This document shows, piece after piece, positions 43,087-51,875 of a stretch of DNA of 64,000 bases; the first letter of the stretch is position 1, and each line of letters opens with the position of its first letter. The notes beneath the pieces were generated by a model. It saw only the letters and a program-made list of their open reading frames with translations, ran no database searches and was not told where the DNA came from. This DNA comes from Shouchella oshimensis (GTDB lineage: Bacteria; Bacillota; Bacilli; Bacillales; Bacillaceae_D). The position numbers were made by a program, and so were the translations under genes. The stretch lies in contig NZ_KV917380.1 in NCBI RefSeq assembly GCF_002019765.1, positions 3,893,836 through 3,957,835 of the forward strand, given 5' to 3'.

Positions 43087-43863
43087 ATGAAATGGCCAAC
43101 TAGAATAGGTACTGACCAAAACGGGTATATCCTGAACCCGACTCATATAAATAAATTACAACACCATATCAAGCCTCTACTACACACCGTACTGCAATTA
43201 CTACAAAGTTGTTTAGGGGAAAACGTACATAGCATTTATGTGTATGGAAGTGTTGCACGAGGGGAAGCCATCCTTTTTAAATCAGATTTAGACTTAACCG
43301 TTATCTTGTATTCTCCTATTAGTTCAAACACCAAAAATAGACTTTATGCAGAAACACACCAACTAGTAAAAAAATATAAGCAACTAACAAAAGTTGATTA
43401 CGATATGGGATTGGTAAAAGAAGCCCTGCACTCCGATCACTACCATGAGTGGGGATTTTGGCTAAAACACGTCTGTTGTTGTATACATGGAGAAGACCTC
43501 TCCCTTCAATTCCCTATGATGAAACCTACTAAGCAAATCAGCAACTCGTTAAATAAAGATCTTATACCGCAAGTCAATCAGTTTATGGATACATTAAAAA
43601 GCGGGACTGTAACTTCAGCATTAGTTAAGCAAAGCATGATTAAGAAAATGATACGCGGTGCCTATTTAACAATAAATGTGGAGGATCAAAGTTGGGCAAC
43701 CACCATACAAAATCAACTAAGAATTTTGGAAGCCTATTTTCCCAATGATTTCGTCATTCAAGAACTTCACTATGTATATAAAATGAAAACAGTCGATTCC
43801 TCTACACTCCTTTCATTACTTCAAGCCTATAAGCTATGGTACGAAAAACGCCACACTTCTTAA
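43087..43863 (+). CDS. Nucleotidyltransferase-domain protein (aminoglycoside adenylyltransferase-like)
   Basis: 258 residues. The pol-beta nucleotidyltransferase core is visible: YVYGSVARGEA near residue 58 and KSDLDLTV near 72, with a third acidic residue in VDYDMG. A helical C-terminal half follows. The layout resembles AadA/Ant-like enzymes that transfer AMP to antibiotics, but many such proteins have other or no substrate, so resistance is only a possibility. The ATG at 43087 follows AAAGGGGT by about six bases. Confidence 0.7.
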   Translation: MKWPTRIGTDQNGYILNPTHINKLQHHIKPLLHTVLQLLQSCLGENVHSIYVYGSVARGEAILFKSDLDLTVILYSPISSNTKNRLYAETHQLVKKYKQLTKVDYDMGLVKEALHSDHYHEWGFWLKHVCCCIHGEDLSLQFPMMKPTKQISNSLNKDLIPQVNQFMDTLKSGTVTSALVKQSMIKKMIRGAYLTINVEDQSWATTIQNQLRILEAYFPNDFVIQELHYVYKMKTVDSSTLLSLLQAYKLWYEKRHTS

Positions 43864-43869
43864 GATTAA

Positions 43870-43907
43870 AGAGCTTACCTTACTAAACAAGGGAAGCTCT
43901 CTTATTT
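43870..43907 (+). terminator. Terminator of the nucleotidyltransferase gene
   Basis: AGAGCTT and AAGCTCT close a stem with an inner CC/GG pair, followed by CTTATTT. Confidence 0.6.
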
Positions 43908-43995
43908 AAGTGCCTTTTTAGGAAATGATGCTATAAAGCTTTATGAGAAAATGGGATTTACCATACGAACGGTTTCAATGAGTCTACCTTTATGA
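43903..43995 (+). pseudogene. C-terminal fragment of a GNAT acetyltransferase
   Basis: About 30 codons read YLSAFLGNDAIKLYEKMGF and then TIRTVSMSLPL to a TGA. N-D-A-I-K-L-Y-E-K-M-G-F is the conserved C-terminal helix and strand of GNAT enzymes. No start, ribosome binding site or N-terminal half is present, and a terminator hairpin runs into it. It is a relic. Confidence 0.6.
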
Positions 43996-44144
43996 ATACA
44001 TAAAAAAGGGTGATCATCCTGATTTCACTAAAAATACAGATGGTTCAACAGGGAATAAAATAAAAGCAGTTAACCTATAAACGACTAACAGAGAAGTAAG
44101 AAAGGAGGGGTTCTTTTCTTCCCCTCCTGTGCTGATTCTTTCAC

Positions 44145-45623
44145 TTACATGGAGATAACTTTTGTCGCAATGGACTGCTGAAAAGACTTATCATGTTCAA
44201 CAAACAACATGGTAGGACAAAATTCCTCTAGTAACGCTTCGATTTGCATTCGTGAATAGATGTCAATAAAGTTCAATGGTTCATCCCAAATGTATAGATG
44301 TGCTTTTTCACATAAACTTTTAGCGATTAACAGTTTCTTTTTTTGTCCACCTGAATAGTTACTGATCTCCTTCTCAAACTGACCCCGTTCAAAATCCATT
44401 TTCCGTAAAATCGATTTGAATAAGGTTTCATCAAGACGATGCTTTTCAATAAAGTCAGAAAGCATTCCCTTTAAACCAGAAGTGTCTTGCTGAACGTAAG
44501 AAATCCGTAAGTTAGACCCTTTTGTTACAGTTCCTTTATACTGTATGGCTTCACCTAAAATCAGCTTTAACACACTACTTTTTCCACTTCCATTCTTGCC
44601 ATCCAGTAAAATACGATCCCCTTGTTGAATCGTAAAACTAATCGGTTCATTTACAACTTGGTGGTCATATAGAACCGACACATCTGTTACTTGAATGATG
44701 TCTTTATTCTTGTATGCTAATGGCTCTAACTTTAAAGAATCCACTGTTTCAATGTTTTTTAAGAGCTTCGACTTTTCGTTAATGGCTTTTTGCTGTCTCG
44801 CCTCTATATTCTTTGCTCGTTTCATCATCTTAGCTGCCTTGTGTCCAACAAACCCTTTATCTAATTTAGAGCCAGCGTTCGTCGTTCCATTTTTTGAAGC
44901 CTCTACTTGGTTAGACCATCCAGCAGAACGTTTGGAGGAATGCTTTAATCTTCCTATATCTTTTTGCAATCTGTCGTTAGTGGCCAGTTCATGTTCCTGT
45001 TGTCGATCGAAGTTTAATTTCCAAGAAGAATAGTTCCCACTTTGCACCTCAATATCAGATCGATTTATAGATAAGATATGGTCCACGCAACCATCTAAAA
45101 AATGCCGATCATGAGAGATCAATATAAACCCTTTTTTCTTCTTCAAGTAAGTCGAAACAAGTTTACGGGCTTCCGTATCTAAATGATTTGTCGGTTCGTC
45201 AATTAGTAAAAATTGACCCTCATTCAAGAAAAGTGCCGCAAGTAATACCTTTGTTTGTTCCCCATTCGATAACGTTTCAAATGGTCGATACATCACCTCT
45301 GCATCAACACCTAAATACGCTATTTCGCGAAGGAATTCCCAATCCTCTGCTTTGGGACAGATTTCCTCTAAAACGACGTGTGTCCATTTTCTTTTATCTT
45401 GTACTTCATAAGGAAAATAGTTAAATTCAACGGACGCATCAATTCTCCCACTGTATTCAAACTTACCCTGCAGTAAGTGGAAGAATGTTGTTTTCCCCCT
45501 ACCGTTTCTCCCGATAAATCCAAGCTTCCAATCTGTATTAATTTGAAAGCTTACATCGTCAAAGATCGGATCAAAATGACTTGGATAAGAAAACGTTACA
45601 TTTTGTACGTGTATAACTGACAT
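44145..45623 (-). CDS. ABC-F ATPase, Lsa/Vga-type ribosome protection protein
   Basis: 492 residues, two ABC domains without membrane segments. First Walker A GRNGRGKTT near residue 38, signature LSNGEQTKV, Walker B FLLIDEPTNHLD. The linker (about 190-270) is rich in Lys/Ser. Second Walker A DGKNGSGKSS, signature YSGGQKKKL, Walker B LYIWDEPLNFID. ABC-F proteins of the Lsa class push lincosamides, streptogramin A and pleuromutilins off the ribosome. The WKLGFIGRNGRGKTT opening and the divergent second Walker B are typical of Lsa. Upstream lie a leader peptide and an attenuator. The resistance spectrum is inferred. Confidence 0.85.
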   Translation of the reverse strand: MSVIHVQNVTFSYPSHFDPIFDDVSFQINTDWKLGFIGRNGRGKTTFFHLLQGKFEYSGRIDASVEFNYFPYEVQDKRKWTHVVLEEICPKAEDWEFLREIAYLGVDAEVMYRPFETLSNGEQTKVLLAALFLNEGQFLLIDEPTNHLDTEARKLVSTYLKKKKGFILISHDRHFLDGCVDHILSINRSDIEVQSGNYSSWKLNFDRQQEHELATNDRLQKDIGRLKHSSKRSAGWSNQVEASKNGTTNAGSKLDKGFVGHKAAKMMKRAKNIEARQQKAINEKSKLLKNIETVDSLKLEPLAYKNKDIIQVTDVSVLYDHQVVNEPISFTIQQGDRILLDGKNGSGKSSVLKLILGEAIQYKGTVTKGSNLRISYVQQDTSGLKGMLSDFIEKHRLDETLFKSILRKMDFERGQFEKEISNYSGGQKKKLLIAKSLCEKAHLYIWDEPLNFIDIYSRMQIEALLEEFCPTMLFVEHDKSFQQSIATKVISM

Positions 45624-45720
45624 ATTTATCATCCCTTTTACTTACATTTTTTACTTCCGACACTCAAAGTGCGCATGCGTTAAAAAGGAGATAGCCAAAC
45701 CTTATCATTTATTTCCCACA

Positions 45721-45752
45721 TAAAAAGACACCGATCCAATCATCGGTGTCTT
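45721..45752 (-). terminator. Attenuator terminator in the ABC-F leader
   Basis: AAGACACCGAT and ATCGGTGTCTT flank a 6-base loop, followed on the minus strand by TTTTTATG. It lies about 100 bases before the ABC-F start and after the leader peptide, so it would stop transcription before the gene unless an alternative fold forms. Confidence 0.8.
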
Positions 45753-45758
45753 ACCTTA

Positions 45759-45829
45759 CAACTACATTTACCTTTGATTGACCCAACCTGCGTGAGCAAA
45801 AATTGAGTCGTGAAAGGAAAATGTAGTTG
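45759..45829 (-). promoter_or_regulatory. Long inverted repeat between leader peptide and attenuator
   Basis: CAACTACATTT and AAATGTAGTTG pair perfectly over 11 bases with a 49-base loop, beginning three bases after the leader stop codon. Position suggests a part of the antitermination switch: ribosome stalling on the leader would change which arms pair. Confidence 0.55.
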
Positions 45830-45831
45830 GT

Positions 45832-45963
45832 TTAGAAATGAAGCGCCGATAACTGTTTTTGTAAGAAATATGATGTAAAAAAAGGCAGACTTCTCCCGTT
45901 TCCTGCTACACCTTTTCCAATTTTTACATTAATTCCATATAAAATCCTAAAAACAGTTAACAT
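45832..45963 (-). CDS. 43-residue leader peptide of the ABC-F gene
   Basis: ATG lies eight bases behind GGAGGTG, a stronger site than that of the ABC-F gene itself. The product begins MLTVFRILYGINVKIGKG and ends QLSALHF. A leader ORF, a stem and a terminator before an ABC-F gene is the known arrangement for antibiotic-induced attenuation (vmlR, vga, lsa). The peptide sequence itself is not one I recognise. Confidence 0.65.
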   Translation of the reverse strand: MLTVFRILYGINVKIGKGVAGNGRSLPFFTSYFLQKQLSALHF

Positions 45964-46001
45964 TGCTTTCACCTCCATTTCACGACTATTCAGTAGTACG
46001 A

Positions 46002-46030
46002 AACATAACATGTTACATCGGTCATGTAAA
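46002..46030 (-). promoter_or_regulatory. Promoter of the leader-ABC-F unit
   Basis: On the minus strand TTTACA, 17 bases, TATGTT lie about 40 bases upstream of the leader peptide start; 5 of 6 and 4 of 6 consensus matches. Confidence 0.6.
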
Positions 46031-46083
46031 GGTACTTTTTTATAATTCACTTTACTCAACAAAACGTATCCTATACATATCCG

Positions 46084-46533
46084 TTATTCAGAGAGTCTTT
46101 TAACCATAAAAACAGAGTCGCTTGAAACAGAAAATCTGTTTTTTTGATAAAAACGATAAGCTGGGACATTTTTTTCTGTGTTTAACGTGATATATTTCAT
46201 TCCGTTAGCCTTTAATTTCGAATCCATTAACTCTAGAAATGCACTACCGACGCCCTGATTTTGTTCCTTTCTTGACACAAAGAATTCTTTAATAAAGTAC
46301 TCTCGCCCTTCCCACCAATTAAACACATAACCTAAGGAGCAACCAATGAGAACGTCATTTTCGTCGTAAAGTGCCAGAGATAGGGAATTCGTATTCTCTG
46401 TTAAATCTCTCATATATGCATTTAACTGTTCTTCGCTACTCCATTTGTCAAACCATGGTTCATTCGTAAATACATCTAGGAAAAGCATTCTCATTTCCAC
46501 AAAATCATGCTTATTTAGAACAGCTACTCGCAA
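46084..46533 (-). CDS. GNAT acetyltransferase
   Basis: 149 residues from a TTG behind AAAGAGG. Acetyl-CoA site EFFVSRKEQNQGVGSAFLELM near residue 90 and the C-terminal TEKNVPAYRFYQKNRF are clear. An acidic DVFTNEPWFDKWSSEEQL segment near the start recalls AAC(6')-like enzymes, which acetylate aminoglycosides, but the likeness is general. Monocistronic. Confidence 0.8.
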   Translation of the reverse strand: MRVAVLNKHDFVEMRMLFLDVFTNEPWFDKWSSEEQLNAYMRDLTENTNSLSLALYDENDVLIGCSLGYVFNWWEGREYFIKEFFVSRKEQNQGVGSAFLELMDSKLKANGMKYITLNTEKNVPAYRFYQKNRFSVSSDSVFMVKRLSE

Positions 46534-46879
46534 TTTTAAAAACCTCTTTCTTCACTATCGATTTTAACTTCTAGTGTTTACTAAATTTAATGATTGAGCC
46601 AAGTCAATCGATGTCTCATTACTCCTTAAGCACAAATCGTTTCTCTCTATTATAAACTGTCGTCACTTAATCCTAACGTTCTTTATCTCCCTATTTGTTA
46701 TCTAAATACTACTTCTGTAAAAGCGCCTTTTCAGTAAATGCACTGATTATTTTTCAAAAAATAATTTAGAATTAAAAGGTATCTTTATATGCGAATAGAA
46801 AACAATAGTTAGTCGTATGCATCAATGCCTTATGATAGACCACTGTATGCAAAAAAAGTAAGAACGAAGGAGTGCTAAA
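46534..46879. other. Intergenic region
   Basis: About 345 AT-rich bases between divergent genes. The promoters of both must lie here, but I find no convincing pair of hexamers and no ORF or repeat. Confidence 0.4.
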
Positions 46880-47311
46880 ATGAAGACAGATGGCCTAGAA
46901 TACGCTATGAAAATGACGAATGAATTAGCTTATTCAATTGATAAAAAACATTGGGATGTATCCTTACTAGAAGAATTAGGTAGCTTGCGAAAATTATTTA
47001 TCCATATGATTAGAGTACGCAACGTCTATTGTGAAGGATTAAAGTATGGCAACATTTCATTTCCGGGTAGTCTTCCATCCACAAAACTTAATGTACAATT
47101 AGAATTAAAAAACAGTTGCGCAGCCCTACTAGAGAATTTCAAAACGTGCTACTACAAACACATAACATTTAATGGAAGTGAAATAACTCTGGATGAGGTC
47201 TATAGTACAGCTGTACAACATGAGGGAATACATCAAGGACAATTTTCAATCGCACTTAAGGCAAACGGAATTAAGTTACCAGAAACATGGGTAACCGACT
47301 GGCATCTTTAA
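46880..47311 (+). CDS. DinB-family protein
   Basis: 143 residues, four-helix bundle of the DinB/YfiT type. Metal ligands are likely His in LFIHMIRVRNVY near residue 42 and the pair in VQHEGIHQGQF near 117-121. Such proteins include thiol-dependent transferases (bacillithiol users in Firmicutes) and many of unknown role. Start behind AAGGAG. Monocistronic. Confidence 0.75.
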   Translation: MKTDGLEYAMKMTNELAYSIDKKHWDVSLLEELGSLRKLFIHMIRVRNVYCEGLKYGNISFPGSLPSTKLNVQLELKNSCAALLENFKTCYYKHITFNGSEITLDEVYSTAVQHEGIHQGQFSIALKANGIKLPETWVTDWHL

Positions 47312-47411
47312 GTTTTTCTGGTTGCTCATTCCCCAATACCAAATGATCTATTGATTCAAACCCCCTTCACTTTTGGGCTATCGATGAGAACTAGATGAAC
47401 TAACCCAAATG

Positions 47412-47442
47412 AAAAAACATACCCGATAAAAAAAGGTATGCT
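47412..47442 (-). terminator. Terminator of the MerR (TipAS-like) gene
   Basis: CATACC and GGTATG flank an A/T-rich loop; the minus strand continues TTTTTTC. Confidence 0.65.
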
Positions 47443-47452
47443 TCTCATTCAA

Positions 47453-48244
47453 CTAAAGAAATCCGTTCTTATCACCTTTCTGATTACCGGGCACGTTACT
47501 GAGGATCAGTTCATGAATAACCTTTTCTATAAATAGTTCCTCCTCCTTGTTAAACGCACTTGGAAATAAATAAGGATTAGACTTAAATAAAGAACCTTCT
47601 CCCTTCTTAAGTTCCTCACTTGTTTCTTTGTCTAAAAGGGGCTCAACTTCTGGCTTTAAAGTTGATAACAAGGCTTTAGTATGTGCTAAAACGTCAGGAT
47701 CACTAGGCTCTTTACCTGCGTGAATAAATTGTTTCATTTTGCTAGCCCAGATCGTCATTTCTTTACCCAACTCAAGTTCCGCTGTATGAGAGTGGAGCCT
47801 ATTATACACTGAATCAGACTCATGTTCACTTAACCAGCGTTGTCGTACCTCTTCATTTTTCAAGGCATGAATAAGGACAAGCAATAATTCTTGATCGACA
47901 GAATCTGCCCCAGAAACGGTTTCTTGCACACGAGTCATGGTTTGTATAACCGTATCAATCTGCTTTTGTTTTTCCAACAGCATTTCTTTCTGTTCGACCA
48001 TTGTCTGTGCTAAATCTTGTTCTGGGCTTTCCACATACGCTAAAATATCTCCTAGTGATAAATCCAAAAACTTTAACACCAGTATTTTCTGCAGCTGGAT
48101 AATGGAACGGTTGTTATAAACGCGATGCCCATATTCCGTCAATTCAGCAGGTTTCAATATCCCTGTTTGATCATAGTGTCGCAGCGTTCGCTCAGTCATT
48201 CCCGTCAGTTTTGCAAATTCCCCAATCGAGTATTTTCTTTCCAT
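47453..48244 (-). CDS. MerR-family regulator with large C-terminal domain
   Basis: 263 residues. N-terminal MerR HTH (YSIGEFAKLTGMTERTLRHYDQTGIL, then EYGHRVYNNRSI), a dimerising coiled coil near 80-110 (KEMLLEKQKQIDTVIQTM), and about 150 helical residues that may bind a ligand, as in TipAL or multidrug-sensing MerR proteins. An alternative GTG lies at 48259, against a GGGAG site. No target gene is adjacent on the same strand. Confidence 0.82.
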   Translation of the reverse strand: MERKYSIGEFAKLTGMTERTLRHYDQTGILKPAELTEYGHRVYNNRSIIQLQKILVLKFLDLSLGDILAYVESPEQDLAQTMVEQKEMLLEKQKQIDTVIQTMTRVQETVSGADSVDQELLLVLIHALKNEEVRQRWLSEHESDSVYNRLHSHTAELELGKEMTIWASKMKQFIHAGKEPSDPDVLAHTKALLSTLKPEVEPLLDKETSEELKKGEGSLFKSNPYLFPSAFNKEEELFIEKVIHELILSNVPGNQKGDKNGFL

Positions 48245-48400
48245 TGTCACTACCTTCACTCCCTTTCTATTTAGACTCTAACACCTGACGTTACGTCAAT
48301 AGCAAGTATTTATTTGAGATCATTTTAGCTGGAAAAAACCGTTTATTGTCATTCAATTAATGCTATTCTAAACATACGATCCTGAGGGAGGTTCTATTGT

Positions 48401-48688
48401 ATGAAATCAAAAACTATTTTTACTCTAGAAAACCTAACGTATAGCGCATTCATCATTGGTATAGCTTGTATGTGTTTCACTTTTGTAGCGCCTACAGAAT
48501 CGTCATGATTGGCACGTACGGTGACTACATTGTCTTTGCCCTTACTGCCATTGGTGTTACGCTTTCACCCATTTCCCTTATTAAGTCTGATAAAAAACTC
48601 ATCCCAATCGTTTCCCTCATTCTTTCCCATTTTCATTGCACTTTGGATCATTTTATTGTTCACTGGAACGATTGATTTTGCACCTTAA
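48401..48688 (+). pseudogene. Small membrane protein with two compensating frameshifts
   Basis: GAGGGAGG precedes an ATG that opens MKSKTIFTLENLTYSAFIIG and ends at TGA after TFVAPTESS. The sensible continuation (GTYGDYIVFALTAIGVTLSP, ISLIKSDKK) is in the -1 frame from about 48500. The final helix (FIALWIILLFTGTIDFAP) is back in the first frame after about 48625. One deleted and one inserted base would explain it. The intact product would be about 95 residues with three helices. Not recognised. Confidence 0.5.
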
Positions 48689-48764
48689 AACTTGAATAAA
48701 TAAAACAACGATTGACTATTCCCTTAACGTCATTGTTTATAATCACAGTATGGAGGATGGCAAC

Positions 48765-49556
48765 ATGATAAAAATTGGACAATTAGCTAAAAGAATGGGT
48801 GTCAGTAAGAAAGCACTCTATCATTACGAAGATGTAGGTATCTTAAAGCCTTCTTTAATAAAAGATAATGGGTATAGGTATTATGATGAAAAAGCCATTT
48901 CGCAATTACAAAGAATTTTGTTATTAAAATCAATTGGGTATACGTTAGAGCAAATAAAGAGACTTCTCGACTCTGACAGTCGGGCTACAGAAAATCAAAC
49001 ATGGATTCATTCTTTATCGGAGCAAGTTACATTCATTGAAGCCGAAAAAGAGAGATTAAGCCGATTACAATACTATTTAAATGCAACGATACACGTTATT
49101 AAATTAAAAGGACATCTGGAACCACAAGAAATGCTTGACATTATAGAAGATTTAAATAGAAGAACTTTGGTTAATGGGGTTATACCAGCTCAATTTGATG
49201 AAGCATTAGCTATTACAGAAGAACAAAAGGGGATCCTTGATAGACTACCTGTTATCGGTAGTGACGATCCTAGACTAGAGGACCTACTATCTAGTTTCAA
49301 CGATGTTCGAGCCATTTTGCACAAAGACCCGAGATCGAATGAGGTCCAACAAATAGCTCACTCTCTTTATACACAATCACTAGAATTGTTTGAAGGCGAT
49401 GAGGAACTTATGAATTTTTATTGGGAACTATTAGACCCTTCTAGCGATAATGAACTGGTACTTGGGATGAATACAGAAGTAACCGCTTATATGGATAAAA
49501 TGTTTCACTACTATGAAAAGACAAGACTCAAAAATAAAGAACGAAAGGAGACATAA
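48765..49556 (+). CDS. MerR-family regulator
   Basis: 263 residues from the ATG behind GGAGG (an earlier in-frame ATG contains that site). MerR HTH (KIGQLAKRMGVSKKALYHYEDVGIL, NGYRYYDEKAI), a coiled coil near residues 75-105, and a helical ligand domain. It is followed at three bases by a lipoprotein gene, so the two form an operon and the lipoprotein is a likely target. The effector is unknown. Confidence 0.82.
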   Translation: MIKIGQLAKRMGVSKKALYHYEDVGILKPSLIKDNGYRYYDEKAISQLQRILLLKSIGYTLEQIKRLLDSDSRATENQTWIHSLSEQVTFIEAEKERLSRLQYYLNATIHVIKLKGHLEPQEMLDIIEDLNRRTLVNGVIPAQFDEALAITEEQKGILDRLPVIGSDDPRLEDLLSSFNDVRAILHKDPRSNEVQQIAHSLYTQSLELFEGDEELMNFYWELLDPSSDNELVLGMNTEVTAYMDKMFHYYEKTRLKNKERKET

Positions 49557-49559
49557 TGA

Positions 49560-49991
49560 ATGAAGTCTAAGCTTCTTTCCTTTTTACTAATAAGTGTAAG
49601 TATTACTCTTACTTCATGTAAAGTAGCTGAGCAGGAGGAGGATAGTAGCCAACCGATTGAAAATGAGGGATTAATCATAGAAGTGATCATTGAAAGTGAC
49701 GCTTCGTATGCCTCTGAATTGGAGGTAGACATTACTAGTCGAAATGACCCTCAAACCGTTACCGAAGCATCTATCGAGATTCCTTATTCAAAAACGTTTG
49801 TCATCTCCACTGACACAGCATTTCCAATCAGTTCAACCACCGTTAAAGCTACCGCTGGAGAAGATGGCGATTGGATATCCTGTAAAATTTTATACGATGG
49901 AAAAGAAGTGGCTACTCACCATAGCGAAGGATCATCAGCAACAGCTGCTTGTGAGAACAAGTTCATTGATAATATATTGTCCTATCATTAA
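49560..49991 (+). CDS. MmpS-like lipoprotein
   Basis: 143 residues. Signal peptide with lipobox LTSC near residue 20. The mature part is a small beta domain whose IPYSKTF and WISCKILYDGKEV...ACEN blocks (two cysteines, probably a disulfide) resemble the C-terminal domain of the MmpS family of transport accessory proteins. No MmpL transporter is nearby. AAAGGAG lies at the end of the MerR gene, nine bases before the ATG. The family likeness is from memory. Confidence 0.6.
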   Translation: MKSKLLSFLLISVSITLTSCKVAEQEEDSSQPIENEGLIIEVIIESDASYASELEVDITSRNDPQTVTEASIEIPYSKTFVISTDTAFPISSTTVKATAGEDGDWISCKILYDGKEVATHHSEGSSATAACENKFIDNILSYH

Positions 49992-50147
49992 AATTCTTTG
50001 AAGACTCCTATCAATTTATCGTGAAACATTGAACAGGGATCAACTTATTATTTATCAGGGGTTTAAAGCACGTTCCACTCATTAGTATATGTGCTTTTAG
50101 TAATGAGTAAAAAATACATCGTTCCTAAGTTTTGGAGGGAGATTGAA

Positions 50148-50936
50148 TTGAACGAAAACGAAGAGTTATTAACAGGCGGAAATGTCTCAAATGTATATCG
50201 TTTAGGAGATACGGTTCGAAGAGGATTAAAGCCCGATAGTGTTAAAATCCATACGTTACTTCAGCATTTGGAAAATCAAGGGTTTGAGTATGCACCGAAA
50301 TTTCTAGGTATTGATGAAAAAGATAGAGAGATTTTATCATTTATTGAAGGAACAACCGGGAATTATCCTCCCAAAAAGTACATGTGGTCTAATAATGCTT
50401 TAAAAGCGATAGCGAAAATGCTTAGTCGCTATCATCATGCCGTGACTAATTTTCCAATCGAAGAAAGTTGGCAACCAATTGATAACACCCCTCAGCCATT
50501 TGAAGTCATATGTCACAATGATTTTGCTATCTATAACATTATTTTCAACCACGGAAAGCCCATAGGTATTATTGATTTTGATATGGCTGCTCCTGGTCCA
50601 AGACTTTGGGATATAGCCTATACTCTGTACACTTGCGTTCCTTTAAGTAGACTTTACCCTACTGAAACAGGTGAGGTAGTTTACTATGATCCCTTAAAAG
50701 ATGCCGACCGTATAAAACAACGGGTTGCACTATTTTTTCAATCCTATGGTATTGAGGGTATAGGAAAAGAAATCATAAAAATGGTGTTGCTCCGATTAGA
50801 AGGATTATGCAAAACCTTAAAAAGAAAAGCCGCTGAAGGTGATACAGCATTTCAGCAAATGATCGATGAAGGACACCTTGAACATTATGAAAAGGACATT
50901 ACATTTATTCGTGAACATGGAAAAGAGTGGATGTAA
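50148..50936 (+). CDS. APH-type phosphotransferase
   Basis: 262 residues from a TTG eight bases behind GGAGGG; an in-frame ATG at 50103 has no site. The aminoglycoside-phosphotransferase/choline-kinase fold is marked by LTGGNVSNVYRLGDTVRR, the catalytic loop VICHNDFAIYNIIF (Asp and Asn) and metal-binding GIIDFDMAAPGPRLWDIAY. ATP-dependent transfer to an antibiotic, sugar or choline is possible; the substrate is unknown. It stands alone with its own terminator. Confidence 0.82.
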   Translation: MNENEELLTGGNVSNVYRLGDTVRRGLKPDSVKIHTLLQHLENQGFEYAPKFLGIDEKDREILSFIEGTTGNYPPKKYMWSNNALKAIAKMLSRYHHAVTNFPIEESWQPIDNTPQPFEVICHNDFAIYNIIFNHGKPIGIIDFDMAAPGPRLWDIAYTLYTCVPLSRLYPTETGEVVYYDPLKDADRIKQRVALFFQSYGIEGIGKEIIKMVLLRLEGLCKTLKRKAAEGDTAFQQMIDEGHLEHYEKDITFIREHGKEWM

Positions 50937-50959
50937 AAAAATTTCTTGCTCAAATAACT

Positions 50960-50992
50960 AGAGCTTTACCGAAATAAGGTGAGCTCTTTTTT
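50960..50992 (+). terminator. Terminator of the APH-type gene
   Basis: AGAGCT-TACC pairs with GGT-AGCTCT and is followed by TTTTTT. Confidence 0.8.
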
Positions 50993-51125
50993 ATGCAGCA
51001 ACCACTTAAAATCAAAGTAATAAGATGTTACAGTTTGAAAATCAATGAATGTAGTACCAAATTTTTCTCGCTCAATTCACCCATTCATCACTTCACTAAT
51101 TATGGTTTAGTTCCAAATTATTCTA

Positions 51126-51131
51126 TATAAT
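51126..51131 (+). promoter_or_regulatory. -10 element of anchor paralogue 1
   Basis: A perfect TATAAT in TTCCAAATTATTCTATATAA context. The same context (TTCCAAATTTTCCTATATAA) precedes paralogue 2 at 54789-54794, so the promoter was duplicated with the gene. The -35 is poor in both, suggesting an activator. Confidence 0.5.
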
Positions 51132-51201
51132 TAAAACTAACTCTGAGCCTCCATTTAGGGATAAAGTGAAAATTGAGCAATACCGCAAGGGTGATAAAGT
51201 A

Positions 51202-51864
51202 ATGAAGAAAACATATCTTATTAGTTCAGCTTTAGCACTTCTCGTCTTGCTAGGAGGGGTATTTTTGGTTAGAGGTATAGGTCAACCAAATGATATCGCT
51301 TTAAGTGACCGGTTTACAAGTAGCTTCTTACAAGAAGATATCAAAACAGATGAAGGATTTCATTTCTTTGAATCACAAAACGGGCACTATTCTATGTGGT
51401 ATCCAGAGGGTTTTTATCTTCAAGATGAATCTTCTTCTTATTTAAGTAAAGAGCATAACGAAAAACTTAATTTTTTTGAAAACGAATCAGATACAAATGG
51501 GATTGAGAGGCACTTTCAAATCAGATATATAGGAGAAAGAACCTCAGGCGCAGCACAAACCCATTTACATCTCCTTCTTGATGATTCTTCTTATGAAGGA
51601 GAGCATACTGAACTAACTAACGATACCAACCAAATCTTCTATGGTTCGTCATATAAAAAAGTGGAGGGAACAGACGTTGTCACTTTATCTCCATCTGAAC
51701 ACGAAGCTAATCGTTACTTTGCATTGGTTGTTAATCATGATGAGACTAGATTAATATCTATTACTTATCGCTTAAACTGTCTTGAACAAGCGACTTGTAA
51801 AATTGATACAAAAAAAGAAGAAAGTTTTTTTGAAACATTTATTAATCACATTGAATTCCGTTAG
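51202..51864 (+). CDS. Membrane-anchored extracytoplasmic protein, paralogue 1
   Basis: 220 residues from the ATG behind AAGGGTGA. One N-terminal helix (ISSALALLVLLGGVFLV, about 6-22) without a lipobox, then about 195 acidic, soluble residues outside the membrane ending in FFETFINHIEFR. Two cysteines (NCLEQATCK) probably form a disulfide. I recognise no family. Paralogues lie at 54968 and 55683; identity is highest at residues 28-66. It is followed by a vestigial start of a lipase-like gene, as paralogue 3 is by the intact one. Confidence 0.7.
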   Translation: MKKTYLISSALALLVLLGGVFLVRGIGQPNDIALSDRFTSSFLQEDIKTDEGFHFFESQNGHYSMWYPEGFYLQDESSSYLSKEHNEKLNFFENESDTNGIERHFQIRYIGERTSGAAQTHLHLLLDDSSYEGEHTELTNDTNQIFYGSSYKKVEGTDVVTLSPSEHEANRYFALVVNHDETRLISITYRLNCLEQATCKIDTKKEESFFETFINHIEFR

Positions 51865-51875
51865 AAGGTGAAAAA

